From Limanda limanda (Eukaryota; Chordata; Actinopteri; Pleuronectiformes; Pleuronectidae), in NCBI RefSeq assembly GCF_963576545.1, contig NC_083648.1, forward strand, positions 16,071,436-16,135,435: 64,000 nucleotides of DNA, in the 5' to 3' direction. Below are positions 9,950-21,900 of this stretch, in pieces. The position numbers were made by a program, and so were the translations under genes. Position 1 is the first letter of the stretch; each line of letters begins with the position of its first letter. Under the pieces are notes generated by a model. It was not told where the DNA came from. It searched no databases and saw only the letters and a program-made list of their open reading frames with translations.

Positions 9950-10265
9950 TGTAGTGAGTGGGGGACTTACATAATTCAACCTCCGCGCTCAGTTTGTGTT
10001 CGTACCATTGTTTACTTAATGCGGTCGGCGTCAGGCTCCTGCGTGGGTGATGACGCCGACCCCAGTGCATGCCGGGTGGCGTGATGACGTCAGGGGCCCG
10101 GCGCGACGGGAACGTAATGACGTCCGGGACCCCGGGGCATGCTGGGGGGTATTTAACGCCATCTTGTTTGTTTTGATAAAAGGCTAACTGATGCTAAATA
10201 AACGGAGCACCACTCGTGTTCCAGACTGGATGGAAGTTGTGATGTGCTTTATCTCAATTTCCACA
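9950..10265 (+). repeat. 3' LTR (316 bp)
   Basis: A full-length copy of the 5' LTR ending in CA at 10265. By eye the only difference from 5611-5926 is A-to-G at its position 53 (10002). It would supply the poly(A) site for the element RNA. Confidence 0.95.
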
Positions 10266-10269
10266 GTCT
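10266..10269. repeat. Right target-site duplication GTCT
   Basis: Direct repeat of 5607-5610 immediately outside the 3' LTR. Confidence 0.8.
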
Positions 10270-13200
10270 CAGGATTACCATCCAGCATCTTTTATTCCAT
10301 CCTTCTCTTCGGGGTGAGGGAGAAGCCAAGGATGGGTGAGGAGGGGTAAAAGAGGAGGAGGGGAGGAATATGATTTATCCCTCACGCGACTTGATGAATC
10401 TGCTCTGGGTGGCTAAACTATTTATGAGCCTCATAGCCAAATTCCTCCATGCGTCTCTTCCCTTTCTCGCCTCGGAACCCAAATCTAATTCAGCCTGGTG
10501 AAATACACACATACATGTGGATATCCGTACGCATACACATACTTAACACAAAGTCACCGGAATTTACACACACAAGACACACTTACAGACTTGCACGATG
10601 ATTAGCATTTGTTCCCGCCTGTACACAAATCCATATTTCATGAGGGGGAAAATGCAGAAGTGTTTAATGCAGCAGGTTTGGCTCTCGTGGAAACCAAAGA
10701 CCAGCACAGAGATGAGCAGAGATCCTATTATCTTATCCTTACAGGGCCTCTCATCTGGGTGATTTCAATCTCTCCTTACGAGATAGCGGCTGACTTGGAA
10801 CGGCTTTGTTTACTGAAGAAAGTAAGTTTCGGAAACATTGGAAAGTGTGCTCTTTCATGTGTGCGAAAACCTTAAACGGCACTTCGTACTGTGTGAAATT
10901 AAAATCATTGCCAGTGTGAAATAGTTATGAGCCTCCTGCACCAACATGTGGGTATATTCACTGCCGTAAAGCTTGTATATGAACGTTTTTTGGTAGGTAG
11001 CTGTGCAAGAATCTTGGCACCAAGAAATAGAAACACAAAACAAGAATTAAAATTGTGTTTTGTCGATACAACTTATGAATGACTTTGAAAAGTTGGGCAG
11101 TTGCTTCTTGAATTGTTTTTCATGGGAACACTTGAAATCAAAATATATATAGTAGGTAGATTAAAGTGAACAGTGTGCATACTTGACCTGTCGGCACCTG
11201 TCAAGCTGGGTTCGGGCATTTTAAATTATAATCGGGTTTGGTCATGTTGACTGCGTAAAACAGAATTCACCCCATGTTAACATCAGGCTTGATTAGTTTT
11301 ATCTATGAACTGTGTCTGGCTTCAAAACAAAATTGAGGCTCAAGCTGCTTTGGCATGCACATGCAGTTTCACATATAAATATATCAAGGTGATTAGGAAT
11401 TATACAAGGAGAAGCTTTGAGTAAGTGTTACGACATTACTTAAATGTAAACTGTGTACCACTCAGAGAAGCAATGGTACTTAGAAACCACTCCATTCTAA
11501 CTGTAAGTCAGCTGGAGGTTCCCACGCCCTTAGCTTTGTAGATAAGCGCAGGCTCTAATACAGCATGCAGCCAGCATCACAGATCAATGTGTAACAATAA
11601 TACATACCAAAGAGCTTCAACATCCATTTCATAATCTCCTAATCAGCTCAAAATCAAAAGCATGCTGTGATTATCCAGTGGGAGTATGGAATATGCTTGT
11701 GATCAGGATTATTTTGCTTATCTTATAGAAATAAATGTACAAAGCTGTTTTATTCCTAAAAGAGATCTGGGAGTTGCGGTTCAGTCACAGTTGTGCAACC
11801 TAGAACTGTAATTGTTTCAACAATGGGGGCTGAGCTGTTGGTTCCTGGCTGAGCACTGGTAGAACACTGTTGCATTGTCCAAGAATCCTTATGAATGAGT
11901 CAGAATAAATACTAGGTTTTCTTGATTTTATGTATCTGGGTTGGTGTGCTGTGGGATAATAGAAAACCTGAGTAAATCCGATCGTTAACAAAGGTCACCC
12001 TCTCAGCTCTCTTTCCTACAAAGCAGGGGCTTTTTGTTTGCCATTACTGTATTTGCACACATGTGCACATTTATACAAACGTTGTTGTCTATTACTCCCC
12101 CTGTCAGATAGTCGTTTTAATGTCATACAGTCTACGCACACAAGTGCTGCAATAAACAAATAAACAACCCACACCTTGAAGGAATATTTTTAATTTTGTG
12201 AGACAAGTAAATCAAACAATTTCTTTCAGGGTAAAAGTTAAGATATCCATTGCCAATATGTTGCTTGCTTATCAGCATCTAGGACCAAAACAAATGCAAT
12301 CAGTTACTCTCATCTTCACTCCATCAGTGTCTTGAGTAACATCCATAGTTGAGGACTGCTTCGAGTTAATTAGCTAATAGCTGCTCTTGTCCCACCTACT
12401 ACCTGGTTGGTTTGGAGCAGTCGTGTGATTCTACATTTCTGCAAATGTAAGTTTTGTATGTCGATTGAATTTAGTTCTACATAAAGAGGGTCTTGATCCA
12501 CCCCCAAGACTAAAATCATCTCAATCAGTTTGTTGAGTCTGTTGATGCCTACCCAGCATAACCTCACAAACATCCAAAGCATGCTGTTACAGAGGTTGAA
12601 CGGCCCGGATTTCTGACCTTTACCTTTACTGCACCCAGGCACTAGGAGGCGAGGAAGATGATTTGGCTTCACCTTTCAAGAACCATCATACATACAGTCT
12701 ATGGTATAGACCAAACCAAGCAACTAATAGTTAAATTTCCCTCCCATTGCCGACAAAAAAAGGTTTTATGTGGCCCACTGAGAAAAAGAAGAGGCAGAAG
12801 GCTCGCAGAAGGTAACAAAATGATAAAGGGAAATGGAAAGGGAGAGAGAGAGATGGAATGGTTGCACAGAGACTAGATTTAGAGAAAAGGGGAGTGACTT
12901 AGAAGTTGCAGACGCAGAGAAAGAGAGGGCAAGGAGAAGGGCAATGGCTATTCTAAGAGGTGCATTGATCATGTAGAGTCATTATGGCCAAAGGAGACAA
13001 ACATAAAGGCAGGAGACGTACAGGGGAACAGACAAGCAGACAAAATGGCCGGTATCTCTCCTCATTTTCTCTGTTTCCTTTATCACTCTCTCTGTGTGTC
13101 TTCATCTGCACTCCACTCTGAACAAGGTTTTCAGGAACACTTGACAGGTTGTGAAACATGGTGCTGCATTTCAATCAGCGCTGCCTCGGTTAATACACAA

Positions 13201-15135
13201 AAACTGTCGGTAAAGATGGAATAAATCATTCAAACAGAATTCAATTTCTGCGGCTCGTGCCTAGTTTGTACATAATCACAGCTCTGAAGGTTAAAAAAAA
13301 GCTTTAAAAAAAAAAGTGAAGGCGGTCACAGCAGAGACAGAGAATGGATTAAGACGGGGGAGAGGGAGACAGAGAAGAGAAAATTATGGAAGAATGATAG
13401 AAGAATAATTTGTCAAAGTAGTGGGTTTGAGAAGATGAACGAGCAGTAAAAGGAAAAGAGCCGGAGCCGTTGAAGGGTGAGAAGGGGATGAAATGCAGAG
13501 AGAGAAGAATACAGCATCACATACTGGCAATCCCTGCCATCAAACAACCATTTGAGGCTGAGGGAAGCTTTCAACTCTTTCCTCCTCTCACTGTTTCCCT
13601 GATCCTGCCTTCCTCATCATCACCATCTTTATGTCTGTTTCTTATCTCGTCTTATCATGTTTCTGTTTTACCCTTGCTGTCTTTTGCTCTTTGCCTGTCC
13701 TACCCTTTCTCTCTCTCTCTCTCTCACTCTCTCAATCTCTCCCTCTATCTCCCACCGGAGTATTTGTTTGTTTGCATCTTGAATATTCTAAACGAAAGGG
13801 TGTTGTTTTATTCGACAGGTCGGAATTGCTTGCAGGCATTCTGTGTGCATAAACTGTGTGTGTGTGCGTGTGTGTGCTAGCATTCATGTGGGACACAGTG
13901 GTGCATGGCAAAGAGGTAATGAATTCCTTTGCGAACCAGCGACACACAACAGCTTGCAGATCAATTTTTAATAAGAGCTCTGCAGTTCACAAGCAGCACA
14001 AAGCGTGTGCGCGTGTGTGCGTGTCTGATAAGAGCACTGCAGTTGGCTCCCAGAGTTATAAACATATTGTAATCAGTGGTTTCTGAGCGAAAAAAACGAA
14101 TCCCAGTGTCTGAATGTGTACTTGTCCACCTACTGGGAGAGAGGGATCAGCTAGCCGCTTGAGCCCTTCATGCAACATGACAAGTTTATTTTTGAAAACA
14201 GAACCAGCTGATTGCCTGAAAGCTAATGCATTAAAGAGAGAATGATCTGTAAACCAAGAGCACAGAAAAGTTTCAATTAGTCAGAATCTTTGGGTCATTT
14301 TGGTTCCTTTAACACAATCTTACTTGTTGCTTGTGAGTTGCTATACTTTTGTAGACCTATTTCTCTCCATCTGTCTCAACTGTTCTGATCACAAGCAAAC
14401 ACATCTATGTACAGGTGTCAAGGGATTCAAGATGCACTGATTATGTGTATGGGATGTAATCGCTCAGAGCGCAGGTGACACTGATGACACTATGACACTA
14501 TTAACGCGCGACAGATGCAAAAAAACTGATAAGAACTGATGACGGTGTCGGGGTGGTGTAAACCTTGATGCTGTTGTGAAGTTTGCAGAGAACCTCCCGC
14601 TGTGTTGTGCCTGCGTGAATGGCAGACCTGGGGAAACGCCGTAGCCAATTCCCCTGATTTTACCCGGAGGTCATGTCTAAAGACAGATTTACTCTGGCTT
14701 GCTACAGTTTACAATAATTTCCCATAAATTGTTTATTTGTGGAAACCTGGCACATTTATCAACACAGACGACCATAATGATTATTTTGTCATTATTTCAA
14801 ATGAGTAAAATCTTATTTCATTGTAGAGCGGTGCACAACATATTGATTCACTCAGCCCCTCCCTGCCCTTTGTTTTCTCTCTGCACATGTTTGTGCTTCT
14901 TCTCTCTGTATTCTGTCCCTCTGTCCTCATTCTGCAGGAATCTGTGACTCCAGAGCTGCAGGATCCAGATCTGACATTACGAACACTAATCATCATCAAT
15001 ACTGATTATTATTTATATTATTATTGGTGCTGCTTACAGTGGTGCCGTTGCTTATAACATTATTACAACTATGCCTTACGTTACAAACATTAAAACAACC
15101 AGTCTGATAGTGCTTGAATACAACAATATATAGAG
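10270..15135. other. Intergenic, no gene recognised
   Basis: No exon or protein family was recognised. The tract has short CA-rich patches (10500-10590), a GA-rich block around 12780-12950, oligo-A runs near 13293-13314, and a pyrimidine-rich (TC)n stretch at about 13708-13745 next to a short TG tract. Sequence near 12665-12715 resembles a fish repeat fragment, but I could not define its ends. Confidence 0.55.
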
Positions 15136-15365
15136 TTGCTCCTGGCTGCTCCCGTTCCTCCTTCCCTTCTTTTCTTTCCTCATATTTCTTCCAATCTGAT
15201 GCCTTCCCACTCTGAGTCGGGTCCTGTTTCAGGTTTATTCCTTACAGTTGGGTTTCTCTCTATTACGTTGTAAGATTACCTTAATCTGTAAAGTGCCTTG
15301 CGATAATACGTTATGGATTGGTTCTATATAGATAAAAGTGAATTTAAAATATAATAAAATATATG
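15136..15365 (+). repeat. Interspersed-repeat 3' end (LINE/SINE-type tail)
   Basis: The sequence ends with a decayed form of a very common fish repeat tail: GTAAAGTGCCTTGCGATAAT, then a TTGG...CTATAtAgATAAAA segment and an A-rich end. Upstream text around 15210-15260 (GAGTCGGGTCCTG, GGTTTATTCC) matches the same family. A second copy is at 34715-34922. Family assignment is from memory and orientation is inferred from the A-rich end. Confidence 0.55.
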
Positions 15366-16852
15366 TCACAGGGGCCACTTTTCTGTAGAACAACTAAAAG
15401 CACCTGGCAGTAGTCATCCTCAGCAAGTGACCTATAATAACTTATCAGGGTCCATGTAATGGGCTCCTATAGAAAAAGGGAGTTAACATTCAGAGCACAT
15501 CTCTGAGGTGTAAGTATGAGCCTGTGATCAAGCCAGGTGACTGCAGGGGAGGCCATTCATATTCAAGCCTAACACGGCCTCTCTGTTCTTATCCATTATT
15601 CATGAGAGTCTTCCTCTGGCCTGCCTCATAGCCTGGCCTCCTGGTCTAGCTTTCTCCACCTCCTTCACTGTATCACACCTGAGCTTCCTGTTGAAGCTGT
15701 TATTCACTGAACATTAGAGGGATTGGATGTGGACTAATGCAGGAGGCGAAGGAGAAAAGGAGAGTTGTTCAAGGTTATTAAATGTGGAACCCCCGATTTG
15801 AGGTGTTGGACTCATGAATCACCCCGAGCAAATGGAGTAAATGAGGGATGACCCTGATTCGTTTGTCTATTTTTCTACAATTCCTCCTCCTGTTACCCTT
15901 TCTTTGAAAAACAGCAGCAATTCTTACACACTAGCTTTTTTTTCACACATCCATACATCAACTTTTAAACGCCCTTCTGCATTAAAAAAAACATTTGTGA
16001 TTACAAAGATAGAGCACTACTGGCATCCCATTACATGTAGGTACAATAACGACGGGGTTATTGTGCTATTCAACAATAAGACTTTGCTGCAAATTCTCCA
16101 TCACCTACTCCACTACGAAGGCATAGGAGAAGTACTAATGCATATATATCACATTAGGTATAATATCAAGGAAAATGTTTTCCATTCATGTTTGCTTTAA
16201 AATGTACAGTATGTAGGATCGTTCATGATCTATTACCTGAAATGTATTATGGTTTCCATAATATTGTTTTCATTAATGTATAATCACCTGTAACTATGGA
16301 CCACTGTGTTTGTATGTAAGAATGAGCCAATAAGAGCCAGTAAGAGTATTGATGATTACCCTAATGATCAGCATTGATATTCAGTTTGAGTTCAATTGGA
16401 GATTGAACATCTCATATTGAGCCTACAGTATTTCCAAAGGTCACTGGAGAACTCTCCAGTGGTATGGACGACAGGCGCATACATAGCAAAAGCGGTGCGG
16501 TTTATAACTAAATTGCATTAGTGCGGATGTAACCTCAGAATAAGGCATCAGAGATTACTCTTATCAGCATTTAAGCATTAACAGCAAAACCACAGACACT
16601 TGATCAAGCAGGCAGAAAAACACAGTAAAGCTCCTTCATCATGTCCCAGAGGAACATGAGAAACACTGATGATCATTTTTTGCCAACACAGTTCAGTTTA
16701 AAACAGAAAAGCACATTGCACAAAGAAACACAGAGGAGGCATGCAGATGCACCGCTAATCACTTAGAGCAGCAACAATAATTGGTCGACATTGATTGTGC
16801 TTATCTGGCCCTCCATAAACCCAGATACAAAGTGTATTGTGTAAATATCTGT
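15366..16852. other. Intergenic, no gene recognised
   Basis: AT-rich sequence with scattered stops in all frames. A 119-codon open frame at 15841-16200 has no recognisable domain or splice context. I see no repeat or regulatory structure that can be supported. Confidence 0.5.
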
Positions 16853-16857
16853 GTTTG
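16853..16857. repeat. Left target duplication GTTTG of solo LTR
   Basis: GTTTG directly precedes the TG of the LTR at 16858 and recurs right after its terminal CA (17626-17630). Five bases is the standard duplication length for many LTR integrases. Confidence 0.8.
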
Positions 16858-17625
16858 TGTCACACCGCGGTGAGGTTTGTCTTGTCTTGGGGTTTTTGTC
16901 TCGTAACTTCCTGTTTTATTTTGAAATCCTAACTCTCCTCTCGTTTCAGGTCACTTGCCCTTCCTCATGTGTCACCGGTCTGATTGTCTCTGATTGTTTC
17001 CACCTGTTCCCTTCACCCTCATGTGCTTATAGTCTGCGTCTCCCCTTTGTCTTGTGCCGAAGTGTTTCGTTCTTGTTCGTGCACCTAAGCCTTACCCACA
17101 GTCATTGTCGTTTTTGCCAAAGAGTTTCTTGCTACGCCACGTAAGTTGTTTTCTGTTTCCTCCTTGAGAGTGATTTTTTGTTTGTTAAAGTTTTCCAGTT
17201 TAGCTTTGTTTTGTTTGTAAACTGTTTTTCTTCCTCCCTTTTGGAGCGATTTATGTTAAGAGAGATTTAGTTAGTTTGTTGAGCCTCCTGTTTAGGTGAG
17301 CCTTTTCTTTTGCCCCATTTATTAGTAGTTTGGTTTTCCTCCTTCGGGAGCGCTTTTGATTTCTTGCTCTTGCTATTTGTTTGTCCTCCTTCGGGAGTGG
17401 TTTATGTTTAAAGGCTTTTTCTTCTAGTGTATGTTTTGTATTTATTAGGAAGTTCTTTTTCCCCAGTTATTGCTTGCCAAGTATTATATTATTATATAGA
17501 TATAGTTAGTGAGATTTTCATAGCCTTCTTGTTTGTCACTCTGCATTGAGGTTCTGAAATCAATAAAGTGTGCTGGTACGTGATATTCTCTGCTTCTGAG
17601 TCCTCATTCCAGTCCAGGCCTGACA
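16858..17625 (+). mobile_element. Solo LTR (768 bp)
   Basis: Starts TGTCACACC and ends CCAGGCCTGACA, flanked by a perfect 5-bp GTTTG duplication with no internal coding region, as expected after recombination between two LTRs. An AATAAA lies at 17562-17567, 58 bases before the end, and a TATA-like CTTATAG at about 17023. Both point to plus orientation. The terminal sequence (AGTCCTCATTCCAGTCCAGGCC-like) is familiar from fish LTR families. It is unrelated to the 316-bp LTR at 5611. The family (gypsy, BEL or other) cannot be told from the LTR alone. Confidence 0.85.
17157..17400 (+). repeat. Four dispersed CCTCCTT..GGAG hairpin motifs in solo LTR
   Basis: Related short self-complementary motifs occur at about 17157-17172, 17230-17250, 17336-17352 and 17383-17400. 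Each has a pyrimidine CCTCC(C)TT arm facing a GGAG/GAGAG arm; the last two are CCTCCTTCGGGAG with a tight TTCG-type loop. They repeat at uneven spacing of about 50-105 bases and would fold as small stable RNA hairpins in a transcript. Confidence 0.6.
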
Positions 17626-17630
17626 GTTTG
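17626..17630. repeat. Right target duplication GTTTG of solo LTR
   Basis: Direct repeat of 16853-16857 next to the LTR terminal CA. Confidence 0.8.
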
Positions 17631-18019
17631 TGCGTTGGTGTGTGCGTGCGTGTGTGTGTTATGAGTTTTCAGTCTGTTTGCAGGATTAATCGGTTCCATG
17701 GTATAAGGCAAAAGGTCAAAACAATAGGGTGACATTTTCAATTTAATTCTCAATTTGTTTCTCTCAATCCCATACTTAATATAGTACGAAATGAAACTTT
17801 AAGGAAAATTCCAAATCAAGTCATTCTTTCAGAGTTTAGACCATCATTTTTATCAGTAATAATAACCTCCTACTCACCAAATTAACTGGAAAAAATAAGA
17901 ATAGGGTGAGATCCATGAGCAGTCAGATTATCATAGTAATGTAATAAATCTTAATAGGCTTTTCTTGAAATATTTAATCAGTGAGATATTATTTAAATCA
18001 AATCAAGTTTTAGAGGAAT

Positions 18020-18445
18020 TTTGGTTGGAATTTTCCAGAATTGTGTATTTGCATTCACTAAAAAGATTTGCCCTCAGTAGAGCACATCCCTTGGTCAAGG
18101 CACAACAGTTCACTTGTTTTCACTCAAGCTGCACCACATTACACACACACGATATCAGTCCCCTTAATATGCCTGATTTCTTTCATCAAGATTGTTTCCA
18201 GGGAAACTGGTGAAAATGTCGTAACAGAAATCAGATGTTTAAGGGAGCAAGTGCACAAAAGTTATTGGATGAGCGCTGTAATTATTATAATTTAATGGGC
18301 TCCTCCCTGATTCATACCACATTCTTGCGTTTTGTGGAAATCAGTCCAGTAGTTTTCGTGTATTACTGCAAACCAAGAGACAAACAAACAAAACAAACGC
18401 AGATGAAAATTAACCTCCTTTGCAAAGGTAATTATTTAACTTCAT
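18020..18445 (+). repeat. Decayed fish interspersed repeat, 3' end
   Basis: The segment 18330-18440 has the layout of a common fish repeat: AAATCAGTCCAGTAGTTTT, then a run of ACAAACAAA units, then GATGAAAATTAACCTCCTT. The upstream part (TCAAGATTGTTTCCAGG near 18187) fits the same family. A related but distinct tail is at 38810-38960. The class is uncertain and the left boundary is approximate. Confidence 0.5.
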
Positions 18446-18786
18446 AGTCATATGTGTTAAGGCAGGGTTTATCATTTCTGTACTGGTTTCAATTTGCCTT
18501 CACATGCATCAATGATTTTTAGTAAACCATCTATTCATGTAATCCAGCTTTAGTGATCAATCTGTTTCCTGTTTACTGTTGTATCAGTGCTGCAGTGTGA
18601 CTCACCAAAACACATGGTTTTAATCCTATAGGTCTACCCAACATGTCAAATGAATTTTCTTTTCTTGAAAACCATTTGTCAAGCAGATTTGTTTAAGTAT
18701 TCATATCCACGTTTACTAGCTTGCACTCTTCTTCTCCACTGCCATCACAGGATTATATTGCAGCAAGTATTTTTGTTACGTGTCAT

Positions 18787-18788
<2 letters not shown>

Positions 18789-18821
<33 letters not shown>

Positions 18822-18964
18822 CTCTCGCTCTCTCGCTCTCTCGCTCTCTCGCTCTCTCGCTCTCTCGCTCTCGCTCTCTCTCGCTCTCGCTCTCGCTCTC
18901 GCTCTCTCGCTCTCTCGCTCTCTCGCTCTCTCGCTCTCTCGCTCTCTCGCTCTCTCTCTCTCCT
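18789..18964. repeat. Polypyrimidine (TC)n / (TCGCTC)n tract, 176 bp
   Basis: About 28 bases of pure TC are followed by about 130 bases of CTCTCTCG units with regular CG steps, ending in TC again. The strand is pure pyrimidine apart from the CG guanines. All open frames across it (Ser/Leu/Arg or Glu/Arg/Ser strings) are artefacts. Confidence 0.95.
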
Positions 18965-21900
18965 CCTGCAGGTGGGTCCTCTGGAATCACCTCCACTGGC
19001 ACAGCTGAGGCCACTCTGGCATCAGGGCGTGGCCAATACAACCCAGCAGTTATAGAGCATAAAATGACCACCTGTTGATCAGTGGAATAGTGTAACACAG
19101 TGTGATTAGGAGGATTGTCTATTGTGTACCTTTTTGTTTAAACAGCTCCATAGCACTACCAGAGATCTTAAAGGAACCTTTAATACAATCTGAACATGTT
19201 CCAGTCCTGTCAATGCAGATTAGAAGAATTAAACAAGCGAAAAACAAGGCAACTTGTGCAATAGTCATAGACGTAATAGATTTTGTATTCAATTTAGTGA
19301 GAGCAGCAGTCATCAAATTTGCTACTAAAAGTGAAAACTTGTCTTAAACCTGCCTGTTGTAGGTATTTAATACAAGCAGGTAAACTTAGAAGAATGAATA
19401 ATGGCTGCAGACTCTCTGCAGGCATGCGTTCACACCTTACAGATTGATATTATCTGACAGTGAACTGAAAACACAAAACACCAAAATGCAAATCTCGAGG
19501 AGTTTGTGCCTTGTGTTTACTCCCCAAAAATGACATGGGATATTTTTAGAAGCAGTGTAGTGGATTGTGGGCGGTGGTGGTGGGGGTGAAGTGGGTTTGG
19601 CAGAAGTGTGTTTGTGGAGTTGGCAAAAGAGCAGTGGAGCCTCATGACTTAAACATGAAGTAAGTGTGTGTGCATTTCGGTGTGCATGTGTGTGAGTCTA
19701 ATGCGGCACTTGTCATTATGAGCTAAGAAAGGAACCATGTTAAACCCATAACAACAAACAGTGTTCCCGTAAGAGTCCTCTCACCATCTCTCTCTCTCTC
19801 CTACTGGATCAGTAGTAGAAAACACTTTTCTCAATTTCCGGGTCCCAGTGTAAACACAGACACAACAAACAGACAGACCTCCCTGCAAGTTCTGTTCACA
19901 AGCTAACAGCCACCTGTGTAATTCTCTGTTTCACTTCAGTGGTTACAGAGGGGGGATGCTCCAGGGCTGCCCCTATCGCTGGCTCAACTCTGTGCCAGTC
20001 CGACAGAGCCCCTGCTGAGGCTGACTAAAATACCACTGACTTACAAAACAAATCAAGAGGCTGCGTTGGCGGGCGCAGGTTGCCACTGATCCAGGAGTTC
20101 CTGTTTGAGTAAATGTTAATAATACATTGAAGCAGCATTTGAAGAAATGAGCAGGAGGTCAAATACTATCTACAATAAATCTGTTCCAGAAAAACTGTTG
20201 CAGTCCCCATTCAAAATGTACTTGTCAGTAGGGCCAAATTGCTTTGCCGGGGCTGTGCCAGCATGCAAAAATACCCCTTGCAGAGATATACAAAATGTAC
20301 ATATGTACAGGGCTCTGCTGGGTATGTCTGGGTTCTGAGATTTGTGCGCACAGTTCATAAACCATGCTCTCAGATTCATAGACAGTACACAAGATTGCAG
20401 CGCACTTCGGATGTGTGCACTTGAACGACTTGGGCCTGCAAGTGAAGCACAGTGAACGATGTTATCAAGTTAAAAGGATTGAAACATCTGAGACACAATA
20501 AAAAGCGCAATTGCGTTGTAGCTTTTCGAATTTCCTGGCTTGTGCTCGCTGTAAATTGTCAGGGGCTCCACTTATCGACACCGCTTTTCCTCAGCATTAC
20601 ACCCATCAGGTTTGTCCCACTCACAACCATTTAGCGAGTCAATTGGATGAGCAGTTGTTGATTAACTTGAATTACAGATTGGTTCATTTACAGTTAAATG
20701 TATGAGAACAGATCTCTGGTGGTGTTACTTCTTGTGTAGTTCAAGGAGAATATGACAGCAAGAATATGATTTCCAGATTTATAATTACGATATTACTATC
20801 ATTTCATCAATTACCTGGTAAACCTCCAATCGTACATTAAATAAATGATTATCTGCATGGTGTCTTTACCCATGCAATAATAGTGCTGTAAATGACCATT
20901 CACATGTAATGACAGGTAAAGGTTCACTTTAGACCAGGTTAAGTTGGTCAAAAGCTCAAAAAATGCTTTCCACTGCTTCAAGAGAGCAATGAGCAATGAC
21001 CATTCTGATAATTGGCGTTGGATATGCAATAAAACCGTTTCCTTTTGAGACAATTGCAACTGCATCGGTCATAAACTCCCAGAGACACTTGTTAGCGAGT
21101 AGAATTTCAATTGTAGCAGCAGGCAATTTGGATTTTTTAATTATAAAATAGCAACATAATATGAAAGAGTTGAAAGTATAATTTGAGCCTTTTAAAAAAG
21201 ATTTCTTCAAAATACCCACATTTTGTAACAACATTTTGGCTTTTAGTCTTTTTTCTGGTGGACATATAATGATGTTGGAAATCTGTGTATTTGTGTGTCC
21301 CTGTACGGAATGTCTTTGGTTTATCTTGAATGCTCCCGTGTCTAATTCAAGAAAAAGAATTTCAAAAATCAACCCTTCAGTCTTATAGTTATGGATCAGC
21401 AACATCCTTTTAGCTTCTCATGCAATCCTAAACTGGAGAAGATTACAGGGTTTGAACTAATAAAAACCTAGAACCGAAAGTTTTCTGACATCAAAAAGCC
21501 TGATTCATTTCAAATCTAGACAGGAAACAAACCATGTGCTGTGCAAGAAAGCATCATGAATCATAAGCACCTGCTCTAACCTCTGCTGCTCTCCTGTGCC
21601 CTCAGCATGTAGAAGCTGACAACAACAAGGTGAGGGTTATAATTACACCAGCATGTCCTGTCCAAGATATTTAATGAAACATACAGTAAGTGCCTAGAGA
21701 CAGCAGGTCAAGAGCCCTCAGTGGGACCACTTAATGCAGATGAGGTTACGTGGGTTAGACGCTGCACGCTATCCACATGCATTTGGATATGTGGATATAT
21801 GTGATAATGTACATGTGCAGACACCTAAACTCAGCATTTCCAATAGACATGTGCACACACACACCCCAAAGTAATTAGCCAGAGGTTAGCATGTTGATTT

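Larger units (their letters stand above)
5611..10265 (+). mobile_element. Complete Ty3/gypsy LTR retrotransposon, CsRn1-like
   Basis: A 4,655-bp element with 316-bp direct LTRs starting TG and ending CA, a 4-bp GTCT target duplication, a primer-binding site, overlapping gag and pol, and a G-rich polypurine tract. Pol order is protease, reverse transcriptase, RNase H, integrase, the Ty3/gypsy (Metaviridae) order. There is no envelope-like frame and no chromodomain. The Gag Cys-His-Cys-Cys knuckle and a primer-binding site resembling the tRNA-Trp 3' end are traits described for the CsRn1 clade. Both frames are open apart from the expected -1 step between them, and the LTRs differ at only one position (A at 5663, G at 10002). 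The insertion is therefore young and may be competent. Clade placement is inference from motifs, not a tree. Confidence 0.95.

Noticed and set aside
12640..12720. Possible interspersed-repeat fragment around CATACAGTCTATGG
   Set aside because: Short familiar wording only; no ends, target duplication or second copy found in the window.
18650..19098. Open frames of 90-142 codons rich in Ser/Leu/Arg or Glu/Arg
   Set aside because: They exist in several frames at once because the (TC)n/(TCGCTC)n tract lacks stop codons.
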